Assembly (NCBI GenBank): GCA_002841765.1 | Contig: PHAV01000009.1 | Coordinates: 124,001-188,000 of the forward strand | Length of the DNA: 64,000 bases | Source of the DNA: Deltaproteobacteria bacterium HGW-Deltaproteobacteria-4 | Lineage (GTDB): Bacteria; Desulfobacterota; Desulfuromonadia; Desulfuromonadales; UBA2197 | Direction of reading: 5' to 3' | Part shown: one piece after another, positions 9,101-17,570 of the stretch | Layout of the letters: each line of letters begins with the position of its first letter | Numbering within the stretch: the first letter of the stretch is position 1 | The notes under the pieces: model-generated | Told to the model about the DNA's origin: nothing | What the model saw: the letters and a program-made list of their open reading frames with translations, nothing else | Databases searched by the model: none | Position numbers and translations under genes: made by a program

Positions 9101-9412
9101 ATGGATAATCTGGCCGCGACGACCCCGACCCGGTGCAACCTGCGCAACGCCATAAATCAGCCGGTTTGCCTGGAGTTGGTTGGGCCAAAGCAGGGGCAGA
9201 TCCGCTCAGTCAATATCTACGGCACATGCGTGGATATCAGCTCCGGGGGAATGGGCATAACCACAGATAGCACGGCCCTGTGCGAAGGTGATGTGCTGAA
9301 ACTGCATCTTTCCGTCAACGACATGAAAGTGACTCTTCCTATCCTCAGCGAGGTGAAGTGGATACGACAGGTTGCTGATCAATTCAAGGTAGGGTTGCAA
9401 TTTCTGGCGTAG
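9101..9412 (+). CDS. PilZ-domain c-di-GMP receptor
   Basis: This protein of about 103 residues is a single PilZ domain. The RCNLR (RxxxR) motif lies near residue 10 and DISSGGMGI (D/NxSxxG) near 45, the two parts that hold c-di-GMP. AAAGGAG precedes both an in-frame GTG (9098) and ATG (9101); either could be used. It precedes the pilin-like gene by 163 AT-rich bases. A role in making Tad pili respond to c-di-GMP is likely from position but is not shown. Confidence 0.85.
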   Translation: MDNLAATTPTRCNLRNAINQPVCLELVGPKQGQIRSVNIYGTCVDISSGGMGITTDSTALCEGDVLKLHLSVNDMKVTLPILSEVKWIRQVADQFKVGLQFLA

Positions 9413-9575
9413 ACAAAATTGTCAAACTTAACTTAAATTTTTCAAACATTTTCCATATAAATTCAAACTAAAGTTTCATTGTCGTTTGAAATTTTCTGTA
9501 TAGAATTTTTGTTACCTTAGAGACATTTTTGAGTCACTCCCAAGTAACCCTGATTTTTCTATGAGTGTTTAGATT

Positions 9576-9797
9576 ATGTGCAACCTCGTTTCAGGCGAAA
9601 ATCGCAGAAGGACAAAGCTCGCATCCTTCTCTTCCGTGAAGAATCAACAGGGCTCTGCGGCGGTTGACTACGCCGTGATATTGGTCTTCGTGGTTCTGGG
9701 AGTGATTGCGGTGATCGTTGCCTTGCAGGGTCACAGTGATCTGATTTTTGGGGCGACTGCAGACGTCATCGGAAATTTTGGCAGCATCAAGGAATAA
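9576..9797 (+). CDS. Flp-like type IVb pilin with Asp at position +5
   Basis: This 73-residue protein has an unusually long leader of about 27 residues, then a prepilin-like site QQG|SAAVDYAVIL and a 20-residue hydrophobic helix. Classical Flp pilins read G|xxxxEY; here the +5 residue is Asp instead of Glu. The short tail (about 18 residues after the helix) fits Flp. No clear ribosome site precedes the ATG; a GTG at 9636 would leave only a five-residue leader. It is probably a minor pilin or a divergent pilin of this Tad system. Confidence 0.7.
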   Translation: MCNLVSGENRRRTKLASFSSVKNQQGSAAVDYAVILVFVVLGVIAVIVALQGHSDLIFGATADVIGNFGSIKE

Positions 9798-9897
9798 TGA
9801 AACCCTAAACTTTACTTCTACTCACTACGGGAATTCAATGTGTTTTCCCGAATATCGATGGAGGGACTCCATCCAACAACCCAGAAGGAGGCAGATC

Positions 9898-10086
9898 ATG
9901 AAAACCACAGCATGGAAACAAATCAAGAATTTCCTCAAGGATGAGGAAGGGGCAACCGCGGTTGAGTATGGGTTAATGGTTGCGGCGATCGCCGCGGTCA
10001 TTATTCTCGCTGTATTCACCCTGGGGGACAAGGTCAAGACAACGTTTGAGGGTGTGAATACGAAAATTGACAGTAAAGGACAATAA
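9898..10086 (+). CDS. flp: Flp/Fap major pilin
   Basis: This 62-residue prepilin has the cleavage site EEG|ATAVEYGL followed by the hydrophobic helix MVAAIAAVIILAVFTLG, as in Flp1 of Aggregatibacter and PilA of Caulobacter. Glu +5 and Tyr +6 are present. GAAGGAGG lies seven bases before the ATG; longer in-frame extensions to 9748 overlap the preceding gene and are not used. It would be processed by the adjacent CpaA peptidase and polymerised by TadA/B/C. A small perfect hairpin (10098-10112) follows the stop and could stabilise or separate the abundant pilin message. Confidence 0.92.
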   Translation: MKTTAWKQIKNFLKDEEGATAVEYGLMVAAIAAVIILAVFTLGDKVKTTFEGVNTKIDSKGQ

Positions 10087-10144
10087 GAGTTCCAACATCC
10101 TGTTTAACAGGAAAACTAAATATTTGATGGAGGCGAAGAAAGGC

Positions 10145-10765
10145 ATGTCGGGATATGGTGGAATGACAACAACCGCGTACAAGCGTGCGATCGATGTCCG
10201 GTATCTGACCGGATTGACCGCTATGGCGCTAGCGCTTGGTCAACTCCGCCCCGGGGCAACCCTCCCGCTCCTCTTCGCCTCCGCTTTTTTATTCCTGTGC
10301 TGTGCCACCGATACCTTTCTCGGTGAAATTCCCAATCCCCTCAATCTCTCCCTGATCTTGAGCGCGCTCCTTTACCACGGTTTGAACGGCGGCGCGGGCG
10401 CAATCGGTATGTCTCTGTTCGGCCTCCTCCTCGGCGGTGCCCTGCTGCTGATCCCCTACCTCCTCGGCGGAATGGGAGGGGGAGACGTCAAAGCGCTGGC
10501 GGCCCTCGGAGCCCTGCTCGGTCCATCGGCAATCTTCCAGATGTTCCTTTACACCGGCCTGATAGGCGGCGGACTGGCGCTGCTGCATTATTTCACTTCT
10601 CAGGCTGCGATGGCATCGCACTCCAACCCCCTGCGCACTTTTCTCGGGACCGGCAACTGGAGTGCACTCAGACCACAAGGCGCCGCTGCGAAAGAACGCT
10701 TCCCCTATGCCGCGGCATTATGCTTCGGCTTTTTTGTCTACCACTTCTGGGGAGGGGTGTTATGA
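10145..10765 (+). CDS. cpaA: Prepilin peptidase CpaA/TadV (A24 family)
   Basis: This inner-membrane aspartic protease of about 206 residues cleaves and matures Flp and TadE-type prepilins. The two catalytic Asp motifs are visible: CCATDTFLGEIPN and GGMGGGDVKAL (GxGD). It has about six hydrophobic segments and lacks the N-terminal methylase domain, as expected for the Tad type. The start is uncertain: ATG at 10145 has GGAGG 11 bases upstream; ATGs at 10127 and 10163 are alternatives. Its stop overlaps the tadE start (ATGA). Confidence 0.88.
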   Translation: MSGYGGMTTTAYKRAIDVRYLTGLTAMALALGQLRPGATLPLLFASAFLFLCCATDTFLGEIPNPLNLSLILSALLYHGLNGGAGAIGMSLFGLLLGGALLLIPYLLGGMGGGDVKALAALGALLGPSAIFQMFLYTGLIGGGLALLHYFTSQAAMASHSNPLRTFLGTGNWSALRPQGAAAKERFPYAAALCFGFFVYHFWGGVL

Positions 10766-11247
10766 AATCGCTGCGACACAATGAGAAGGGTGCGGCTGTC
10801 ATCGAATTTGCCATTCTCCTCTTTCTGCTGATGCCCCTCCTTTTCGGTATCATCGACTTTGGCTTTATCTGGGCACAATCGCACTACCTCAGCCAGGCGA
10901 CCCGCGAAGGGGCAAGGGCCGGGGCGCGCATTGCCACCTATGACAGCGGCGCTATTACCAACCCGGTCGAAGTGAAGGCCGCCGTCGATGCCTCGATCAA
11001 TTCTTCTCTGACCCAGTTTTACCCCAAGCCCGACCAAGTCGCTGAAATTATCAACAAGATTGACACCCCGCAACTGGTCACTGTCGGGACGCAACAGGCG
11101 CTCAAGGTCAGCGTGACCATCAATTCCGACAAGATCTGGACCCCGGTGTTGTGGCAATTTTTGTCCCTGCTCCCCACATCTGACAAAGAATACAGCAAAT
11201 TCGAGCAGTTGACCGATAGCGCGGTCTTCCCCATTTCCAATAACTAG
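10762..11247 (+). CDS. tadE: TadE-like pseudopilin
   Basis: This 161-residue protein has a short basic leader, then EKGAAVIEFAILLFLLMPLLFGI, the TadE-type pseudopilin cleavage and helix region, then GFIWAQSHYLSQATREGARAGA. TadE-like pseudopilins are cut by TadV and are needed for Flp pilus assembly. The ATG overlaps the cpaA stop by four bases, indicating translational coupling. Confidence 0.88.
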   Translation: MKSLRHNEKGAAVIEFAILLFLLMPLLFGIIDFGFIWAQSHYLSQATREGARAGARIATYDSGAITNPVEVKAAVDASINSSLTQFYPKPDQVAEIINKIDTPQLVTVGTQQALKVSVTINSDKIWTPVLWQFLSLLPTSDKEYSKFEQLTDSAVFPISNN

Positions 11248-11272
11248 CAGCAACCTCGCGGTGAGAGCTCTT

Positions 11273-11791
11273 ATGTCCAGACGGCTGCTTCACCATAACC
11301 TTCACTTGAACCAGCGCGGCGCCGTGGTGATTGAATTCGCCGTGGTCGTCCTTTTGCTGCTGCTCATCCTCTTTGGCATTATGGAATTCAGCTTCACCTT
11401 TTTACAAAATCACTTTGTTGCCAATGCCGCCCGCGAAGGGGTGCGCATCGGTGTGCGAGCGCAAAATTACAACTGTTTTGCTAAATACGGGACCACATCA
11501 TGCCCCACCTCTAATCGGGTTGACCGAGGGGTTACAGTGTTCAATCAACTGACCGAATGTGACAACGGGGGTTACCTCTGCACTCTCTACAAAAATGACA
11601 TTGCTACAGAGACTGTCACTGTCACCCCTGAACGCATCATTAATTCTGACGGCACCAAGACCCTGACTGTGACAGTGATGGTTCCTAACTTCTTTCCGCC
11701 CCTTTTATCCGGCCTGGTACCTGGCTATCAGTACCCTACTACTATTACTTATTCGGCTTCCGGCAATTACGAGAATGCGGACGAGCCTTGA
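11273..11791 (+). CDS. Second TadE/TadF-like pseudopilin
   Basis: This 172-residue protein has the same plan as its neighbour: LNQRGAVVIEFAVVVLLLLL, then an AREGVRIGVRAQ region. It differs in having five cysteines in the mature part (NCFAKYGTTSC, TECDNGGYLC), which could form disulfides in the periplasm. A GTG at 11261 is possible, but the ATG at 11273 fits the leader better. Tad loci often carry two such genes, TadE and TadF; I cannot say which this is. Confidence 0.85.
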   Translation: MSRRLLHHNLHLNQRGAVVIEFAVVVLLLLLILFGIMEFSFTFLQNHFVANAAREGVRIGVRAQNYNCFAKYGTTSCPTSNRVDRGVTVFNQLTECDNGGYLCTLYKNDIATETVTVTPERIINSDGTKTLTVTVMVPNFFPPLLSGLVPGYQYPTTITYSASGNYENADEP

Positions 11792-11860
11792 TCCGGCTGC
11801 AGCGCATTCCCTTCCCATATTCATGCATCAGCAGACATAAAGCAGCAAAGGAGGTTGGCA

Positions 11861-12733
11861 ATGAAAAAATACAGCACTTTTATCGCCCTCGGACTGGCGG
11901 TGGTGTGCGGCGCCCTGGCGGTCTGGCTCACCAGCCAATGGTTACAGGCCCAGGCAGCGGATGGTCAAGCAGTCAAGGATACTGTTCCGATGACCCGGAT
12001 TGTTATCGCCGCCCAGGACCTTGAAATCGGTACCCTTTTGGGCGCGGACAATCTCACCCTGGCCGACTGGCCGCAGAGCAATGTCCCCAAGGGCGCCTTC
12101 GACAACATCGAAGCCGTGGCCGGCCGAATCGCCGTGACCAGACTGCCGGCCGGGGGACCGCTGCAAGCGGCAGAACTGGCCGAGCCGGGCTCCGGAGCCG
12201 GTCTGGTGGCGTTGATCCCGCCGGGACGACGGGCCATGTCAATCAAAGTCGACGAGGTCAGCGGTGTGGCCGGCTTTATCCTCCCCAACACCTATGTCGA
12301 CGTCATCTCGGTCAACAACAAGTCGAACCGGGAGACGCGTGAAGCCAAGACCATCCTCAAAAAGATCAAGGTGCTGGCCATCGCGCAAGAGACGACCACG
12401 GATAAGGGCAAGGCCAAGATCGTCAAGTCGGTTACCCTTGAACTGTTGCCCAAAGAGGCTGAAACTCTGGCACTCCATTCCATTCTCGGCAGTATCCACC
12501 TGATCTTGCGTAATCCGCTGGAAAAATTAGGTGATGAGCCGCCTGAAGCCGCTCCCGTGGTCGCCAACCGCCCGAGAGTTGCGAAAGCAAAACCGCAGCC
12601 CAAAGTCGTTGAGTCAGCCCCGGTCGCCCCGAAACCATCAGGGCCGGCGAGCTATTCCGTTGAGGTGATCAAGGGATCGAAAGATCCTGAAAAAATCAAG
12701 TTCAAGAGTGTCAATTCGGATGAACGACTTTAG
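11861..12733 (+). CDS. cpaB: Flp pilus assembly protein CpaB/RcpC
   Basis: This 290-residue protein has an N-terminal membrane helix (about 7-30) and an SAF-type domain (VVIAAQDLEIGTLLGADNL ... GRIAVTRLPAGGPL), followed by the RcpC region LIPPGRRAMSIKVDEVSGV and VDVISVN. The tail from about residue 215 is rich in Pro, Lys and Val and probably flexible. RcpC/CpaB lies in the periplasm and helps the secretin channel. AAAGGAGG precedes the ATG at 11861. Confidence 0.9.
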   Translation: MKKYSTFIALGLAVVCGALAVWLTSQWLQAQAADGQAVKDTVPMTRIVIAAQDLEIGTLLGADNLTLADWPQSNVPKGAFDNIEAVAGRIAVTRLPAGGPLQAAELAEPGSGAGLVALIPPGRRAMSIKVDEVSGVAGFILPNTYVDVISVNNKSNRETREAKTILKKIKVLAIAQETTTDKGKAKIVKSVTLELLPKEAETLALHSILGSIHLILRNPLEKLGDEPPEAAPVVANRPRVAKAKPQPKVVESAPVAPKPSGPASYSVEVIKGSKDPEKIKFKSVNSDERL

Positions 12734-12748
12734 TTGAGGGAGGCTCCA

Positions 12749-14335
12749 ATGAAATTGAATGGTTGGTTCATAGTGCTGATCATGGTTGTGGCGCTGGTCG
12801 ATTTCACCAGCGACAACGCCGCTGCCGCTGCCGCTAATCGCCAAATCGTCCTTAAGGCCGGGGGGTCGGAGCTCAAGGATACCTCCGACTACTGGCCGGA
12901 GATCAGGGAGCCCCGGCTAAAACGGATCTCCGCCATCGACGACAAGATTGTCGACGTGCAAATCGTCTCGCCGAAGACCTTTTATGTTCTCGGCAAGGAC
13001 TTTGGCTCGACCAGTCTGATGATCTGGGAAAAGGATCTGGAAGATCCGATCAAGATCGATGTCGTCGTTCTCCTCGATCTGACGACGCTGAAGCAAAAAC
13101 TTTACGAGCTTTATCCGAATCAGCAGGTCGACGTTTATGCCTCTGAAACCGGAGTTGTTCTTTCCGGCACGGTCTCGGGACCGGAAGTCGTCGAAGAGAT
13201 CATCCGCCTGACGCAAAACTTTCTGCCCAAAAAAGCCGAAGGCGGCGAAAAGGGCGTAAAAGGCGGAGCTGCACTCTCCGGCGCGGGAATTACCAATCTC
13301 CTCAGAGTCGGCGCTGTGCAGCAGGTCATGCTCGAGGTCAAGTTTGCCGAAGTTGACCGCACCTCCAGCCGGGACTGGCAGGCAGCCCTCGGTCTGATTA
13401 ATCAGAGTAAAAACCTGAATATCAGCGCCGGGGTCAATCCCATGAGCGGAAAATTCATTAAAGGGTTCAATACGGATGGCTCGCCGCAATACGATATCGG
13501 CAACCTCGGACAGAACGGCGGCGGCATCCCGAATCCGGTTGGTAATCTGACCGGCAGCGTGTTGCTCAACTTTGCCGGTAATGCCGCCAATATTTTTCTC
13601 AACATCAAGAACCTGACGGCATCCCTGAACCTGCTTGAGGGAGAAGGTCTGGCCAGGGTTCTCGCTGAGCCCCGCCTTATTACCCTCAGTGGCCAGGAAG
13701 CAAGCTTTTTGGCCGGCGGTGAATTTCCGATTCCGGTGCCCCAGGGCAATGGCGAAACCACCATTGAGTTCAAAGAGTTCGGCGTCGGCTTGCGTTTTAC
13801 CCCGATCGTCCTCAGCAATGGCAAGATAACCCTGCATGTTGCGCCCAGTGTTAGCGAGATCACCTCCAACAACTTCATCACTACCGGCATCGCTGGGGGC
13901 TTTATTGTTCCCAACCTCTCCACCCGCAAGCTTGAAACCACCGTGCAGTTACAGGATGGCCAAACTCTCGCACTGGCGGGGCTGTTGCAAGATTCGCTGC
14001 GCGAGAATGTTAGTAAAATTCCAGGATTGGGGGATATTCCCATTCTTGGGGCTCTCTTCCGAAGCAGCGGTTTTCAGCACCACAAAACCGATCTGCTGAT
14101 CGCGGTGACCCCGCACCTGGTCAAACCGGTTCAGGAGGGCGAGCTGTCGTTCCCCGGTGAGTATCTCCGTCCACCCAATGCCCTCGAATTCTATCTGATG
14201 GGCAAACTGGAAAACAACTGGTCGCACGACGATCCTTCTCTGCTCAGTCGTCATGCGTTCACCCCGAGTGCGGCGACACCGCAACCCGGGGGGATGGAAG
14301 GGTCCTTCGGTCAGGAAGCGCCGGCGGTACAGTAA
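12749..14335 (+). CDS. cpaC: Tad secretin CpaC/RcpA
   Basis: This 528-residue protein has a signal peptide (to about residue 28), an N-terminal pilus-secretin domain (KAGGSELKDTSDYWPEIREP) and a BON-like segment (GVVLSGTVSGPEVVEEII). The type II/III secretin domain runs from about 190 to 470 and contains VMLEVKFAEVDR and the late SFLAGGEFPIPVPQG and VPGLGDIPILGALF-like region (here IPGLGDIPILGALF). It forms the outer-membrane channel for the Flp pilus. The start has GGGAGG upstream. It lies 15 bases after cpaB. Confidence 0.93.
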   Translation: MKLNGWFIVLIMVVALVDFTSDNAAAAAANRQIVLKAGGSELKDTSDYWPEIREPRLKRISAIDDKIVDVQIVSPKTFYVLGKDFGSTSLMIWEKDLEDPIKIDVVVLLDLTTLKQKLYELYPNQQVDVYASETGVVLSGTVSGPEVVEEIIRLTQNFLPKKAEGGEKGVKGGAALSGAGITNLLRVGAVQQVMLEVKFAEVDRTSSRDWQAALGLINQSKNLNISAGVNPMSGKFIKGFNTDGSPQYDIGNLGQNGGGIPNPVGNLTGSVLLNFAGNAANIFLNIKNLTASLNLLEGEGLARVLAEPRLITLSGQEASFLAGGEFPIPVPQGNGETTIEFKEFGVGLRFTPIVLSNGKITLHVAPSVSEITSNNFITTGIAGGFIVPNLSTRKLETTVQLQDGQTLALAGLLQDSLRENVSKIPGLGDIPILGALFRSSGFQHHKTDLLIAVTPHLVKPVQEGELSFPGEYLRPPNALEFYLMGKLENNWSHDDPSLLSRHAFTPSAATPQPGGMEGSFGQEAPAVQ

Positions 14336-14360
14336 CAACCTCTATGCTCGGGAGAATCTC

Positions 14361-14633
14361 ATGAAATCATCTATCGTTATCATCGCTGCGGCCATGCTCC
14401 TCTCCGGTTGCGCTCTCTTTTACGATGCACCCCGTATCGACGCTGATTTCGGCCAGGCGCAGGCAAAGACCTGGGAAAGCCAGATCGCCTTTCCGGATTA
14501 TCGTTATGCCGGAACAACTCCGGCAGGTCTTGGCGGGATTCCCGCCGAACAGATAATGAAAGTCTATAACCAGTCCTTCGGTGAAAAATCAGAAAAACAA
14601 GAGGTCTTCAATCTCGATCTCACCGGCATGTAA
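14361..14633 (+). CDS. Small Tad-locus lipoprotein
   Basis: This 90-residue protein has a lipoprotein signal (MKSSIVIIAAAMLLSGC, Cys near 17), then a short mature part with QAKTWESQIAFPDY and GGIPAEQIMKVYNQSF. It lies between the secretin and tadG, where other Tad loci carry CpaD or a pilotin. It is far smaller than CpaD and not recognisably related. A role as secretin pilotin or channel partner is plausible from position only. GGGAGAATCTC precedes the ATG. Confidence 0.78.
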   Translation: MKSSIVIIAAAMLLSGCALFYDAPRIDADFGQAQAKTWESQIAFPDYRYAGTTPAGLGGIPAEQIMKVYNQSFGEKSEKQEVFNLDLTGM

Positions 14634-14640
14634 CGCGATG

Positions 14641-14714
14641 GTAGGGGCGACCCTTGTGGTCGCCCGCTTTTGAATTTTGCGACCAAATCGGGCGGGCACA
14701 AGACCCGCCCCTAC
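14641..14714. repeat. 74-base MITE-like inverted repeat
   Basis: Perfect 9-base ends GTAGGGGCG and CGCCCCTAC enclose inner inverted stretches (GGTCGCCCGC and GCGGGC-type) around an AT-rich centre. It lies inside the Tad operon between the small lipoprotein and tadG and encodes nothing. Sequences of the type 'GTAGGGGCGACC...CGCCCCTAC' are known as dispersed non-autonomous repeats in many bacteria. It may fold into an RNA hairpin that tunes downstream expression. Confidence 0.75.
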
Positions 14715-14750
14715 CAACTTTTATTTAAGTACGTCTGACGAGGTACGGCT

Positions 14751-16364
14751 ATGAGTCTATCCAATGAGCGCGGGTCCGTCGTAGTTCTGGTCGCGGTCAT
14801 GCTCTTTTTGATCTTCTTCTGTGTGGCGCTGGTGGTCGATATCGGTCATATCCACAACGTCAAGATCGAATTGCAGCGCGCCGTTGACGCCGCCGCCCTG
14901 GCTGGAGCTCAGGAACTCCCTGGCGGGACCGTCGAAGCAACTGCTTTGGCTATGGTACTTGCCAATGGGATCGACAAACAGGTCAACAATGCCGATGTAA
15001 AGACTGAAGTGGTGACCGGCTGGTGGAATCCTGAGATTATCCAAGGACAACGCTGGTTCCCCGGGGGGACGCCGGTCAACGCCGTCTATGTCAAAGCTAC
15101 CCTCAACGTGCCTCATTTCTTTTTCTTTCCGATAGACGACTCAGTCGTCATCGCCGATGCTATCGCCGTCGCTCAAACGATTAATCCGGCAATTCCATTG
15201 GCAGTGGTCAGTTGCATCCCGACCGACCCAACCGAAGTACCGCCAGGGACCCTGCGCGATATGACGATTTGTGGTATCCGCAATTTCGATTTCAATAGCG
15301 ACGGGAATGATGACGGCGCCTGGACTTCGTTGACTTTCAATGCCAGTGCCACCGAAATCAATTCTTATATGAATTCGACTGAAGGGCGCGACAAATTTAA
15401 CCGCGTCATTTACGGCCGGGATCTTGATAATTCGGGCATAGAAAATACCGATGTCGCCACCCCCGGCAGCGGCTGCAATCCAGTGGGTTATTCTATTGGC
15501 TGCGGTCTGGGGCGCATTGCCGGCAAGGATATCGCCCGTCCCGACGAATTCCCGAAGCCGCTAGATTGGGAGAGTCCGCTATCGATAGGCTCAACCCCTG
15601 CCGTTATTCCGGCTTTCGATCCTTTGACCGCTTATGCCGCGAACGGTGCTCTGCCGCGTTGGTATAATCTGAATAATGACGGTGATTTTAAAACAGACGA
15701 TCATTTTGTTCGCATCTGGAGTCAGGATGGAATCCTATTGCAGGGGATCGCGGAGAGTCCCGCGGACTATAAAGATCGGTTGATAAAATTATATGACGGT
15801 ATTGACCGACCCTTTGGCGACGACCGCTTCGCCAATGCGGGCGGAAAGATGGTCGTCAAACAAGGAAATACCTACAAACCGGATTATATGAAAATTCTCA
15901 AGCAGGCCGGCTATCCGCAAGTCCAGGTCAATAATGGCGTTATCGGAAATGTCATCCCTACTTTTATCGACAATGAAAGTGTATCGGATGGCACCGATCT
16001 AAATTGTCACGAAGATGACGCCCTTCCTGCTGGTCAGCAAGCCGTGATTTTGAAGACGCCAGTGATCTTTATTGGTGCATGTGATGACTGGAAAGCGATC
16101 GGAACGGCCTCGTATGTTGGTATGGCAAAATTCCTGTTAACGCGGGCGTGGGCAACTTCAAACAAATACGACTGTGGGAGCAAATTTGTTAATGTCGGCG
16201 CCGAAGGTTGTAATCTGTCGAATTTCGACCCTGCTGCTCCCGGCGGGCTGCTGGAAGCGCTCACAGCCAACCCGCCGGCAAGTATCGAAGGTCTAGCTCT
16301 GCTTCCCACTGCTGATGGTGAAGAGACCAATGCCAGCCTGATCCGTATCTACCTGGTCGAATAA
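14751..16364 (+). CDS. tadG: TadG-like pilus assembly protein
   Basis: This 537-residue protein begins with the Tad/TadG N-terminal domain: SNERGSVVVLVAVMLFLIF, then a membrane helix and HNVKIELQRAVDAAALAGAQ. The rest is a large periplasmic region with several Cys (CIPTDPTEV, TICGI, SGCNPVGYSIGCGLG, CHEDD, GACDDW, CGSKFVNVGAEGC). No von Willebrand A domain is obvious. TadG is thought to anchor or organise the pilus at the cell envelope. GAGGT lies seven bases before the ATG. Confidence 0.87.
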   Translation: MSLSNERGSVVVLVAVMLFLIFFCVALVVDIGHIHNVKIELQRAVDAAALAGAQELPGGTVEATALAMVLANGIDKQVNNADVKTEVVTGWWNPEIIQGQRWFPGGTPVNAVYVKATLNVPHFFFFPIDDSVVIADAIAVAQTINPAIPLAVVSCIPTDPTEVPPGTLRDMTICGIRNFDFNSDGNDDGAWTSLTFNASATEINSYMNSTEGRDKFNRVIYGRDLDNSGIENTDVATPGSGCNPVGYSIGCGLGRIAGKDIARPDEFPKPLDWESPLSIGSTPAVIPAFDPLTAYAANGALPRWYNLNNDGDFKTDDHFVRIWSQDGILLQGIAESPADYKDRLIKLYDGIDRPFGDDRFANAGGKMVVKQGNTYKPDYMKILKQAGYPQVQVNNGVIGNVIPTFIDNESVSDGTDLNCHEDDALPAGQQAVILKTPVIFIGACDDWKAIGTASYVGMAKFLLTRAWATSNKYDCGSKFVNVGAEGCNLSNFDPAAPGGLLEALTANPPASIEGLALLPTADGEETNASLIRIYLVE

Positions 16365-16391
16365 CTCGTCTCAAAGAGGTATTTTTTTCTT

Positions 16392-17561
16392 ATGACAAAC
16401 AAGATCATTGTTGCTATCGAAATCGCTGATGCCGGGTGCGTCAAGACTCTGGTTGAAGCGCTTAAAAATTTATCCGGCGTCGAAACCGTCCAGTGGTTTG
16501 CCGGCACTGGAGAAAAAGGGTCCCTGGCGGTCAAAGGAACACCAGCCGTCATCATCATCGATGACCAAAGGGAGACGACCGAACGGATCAGCAAATTGCA
16601 CCAGGCCTTTCCTTTGGCGGCAATCTTTGTCGTCTCAACAGATACCAGGCCGGAACATATCGTCGCGATGATGCGAGCCGGGGCTTCCCAGTTTTTGGTT
16701 AGTCCGGTCAATTCTCAAACCCTGACCAATGCCATCGAAGAGGTTCGAGTCCGTCTTGCCATTTCCGAAAATGCCGCCAAGGGCACAGTTTACAGTTTTA
16801 TCAGCAGCAAAGGGGGATTGGGGACGACGGTTATTACCGTTAATACAGCCGTCACTCTCGCACGCAACCGCGCAGCGAAGGTGGCGCTGTGCGACATGAG
16901 CCTGCAATCGGGGGATGCATCGGTACTTCTCGACCTTATTCCTGCAACGACGATTACCGATTTGAGCCGCAATTTTCACCGGCTCGATGCTTCTTTTTTG
17001 CGGGGCGCAATGAGCCAGCACCGTAGCGGTCTTGCTTTTCTTCCTGCCCCCGGCGACCCGGAAGACAGCGCTGAAGTGAGCCCCGAACAGATTGCCCGCA
17101 TCCTCGAACTTTCCCGGCAGTTATTCGATGTGGTCCTGGTCGACTGCGCCTCAATGTGGGTCGCTGACCGGACCATGGAGGTCTTCCATCTCTCGGACAA
17201 GATCTTTGTCGTGACCGACCTCTCCGTCCCCGCTGTGCGCAACGCTGCCCGTCTCTGTAAACTGATCGCCAAGCTGGGGATTGAACAGAAAAGGATCGAA
17301 GTGGTGGTGAACCGTTACCACAAAAGCGGCGCTCTTTCGATCGAAGAAGTGGAAAAGACTTTGAGAAAAACCATTTACTGGCTCTTCCCTAATGATTTCG
17401 TAGACATTGTTTCATCTATTAATCAGGGCGAACCGATCGTTGAAAAACAACCGGGGGCGCCATTTGCAAAAAACATCATCGAATTCGCCGAAAAACTCGG
17501 CAACCCCCGAGCCGATGCCAGCTATCGCGGTATTCGGGGGGCCTTCGGCAAAGCGATTTAG
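16392..17561 (+). CDS. cpaE: Pilus localisation ATPase CpaE/TadZ
   Basis: This 389-residue cytoplasmic protein has a receiver-like N-terminal domain (about 1-125; AVIIIDDQRETTERI, FLVSPVNSQTL), then a ParA/MinD-type ATPase with deviant P-loop SSKGGLGTTVITVN near 140 and VVLVDCASMW. TadZ/CpaE places the Tad machine at a cell position. The spacing to the next gene is nine bases. Confidence 0.92.
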   Translation: MTNKIIVAIEIADAGCVKTLVEALKNLSGVETVQWFAGTGEKGSLAVKGTPAVIIIDDQRETTERISKLHQAFPLAAIFVVSTDTRPEHIVAMMRAGASQFLVSPVNSQTLTNAIEEVRVRLAISENAAKGTVYSFISSKGGLGTTVITVNTAVTLARNRAAKVALCDMSLQSGDASVLLDLIPATTITDLSRNFHRLDASFLRGAMSQHRSGLAFLPAPGDPEDSAEVSPEQIARILELSRQLFDVVLVDCASMWVADRTMEVFHLSDKIFVVTDLSVPAVRNAARLCKLIAKLGIEQKRIEVVVNRYHKSGALSIEEVEKTLRKTIYWLFPNDFVDIVSSINQGEPIVEKQPGAPFAKNIIEFAEKLGNPRADASYRGIRGAFGKAI

Positions 17562-17570
17562 GAGGCTACC

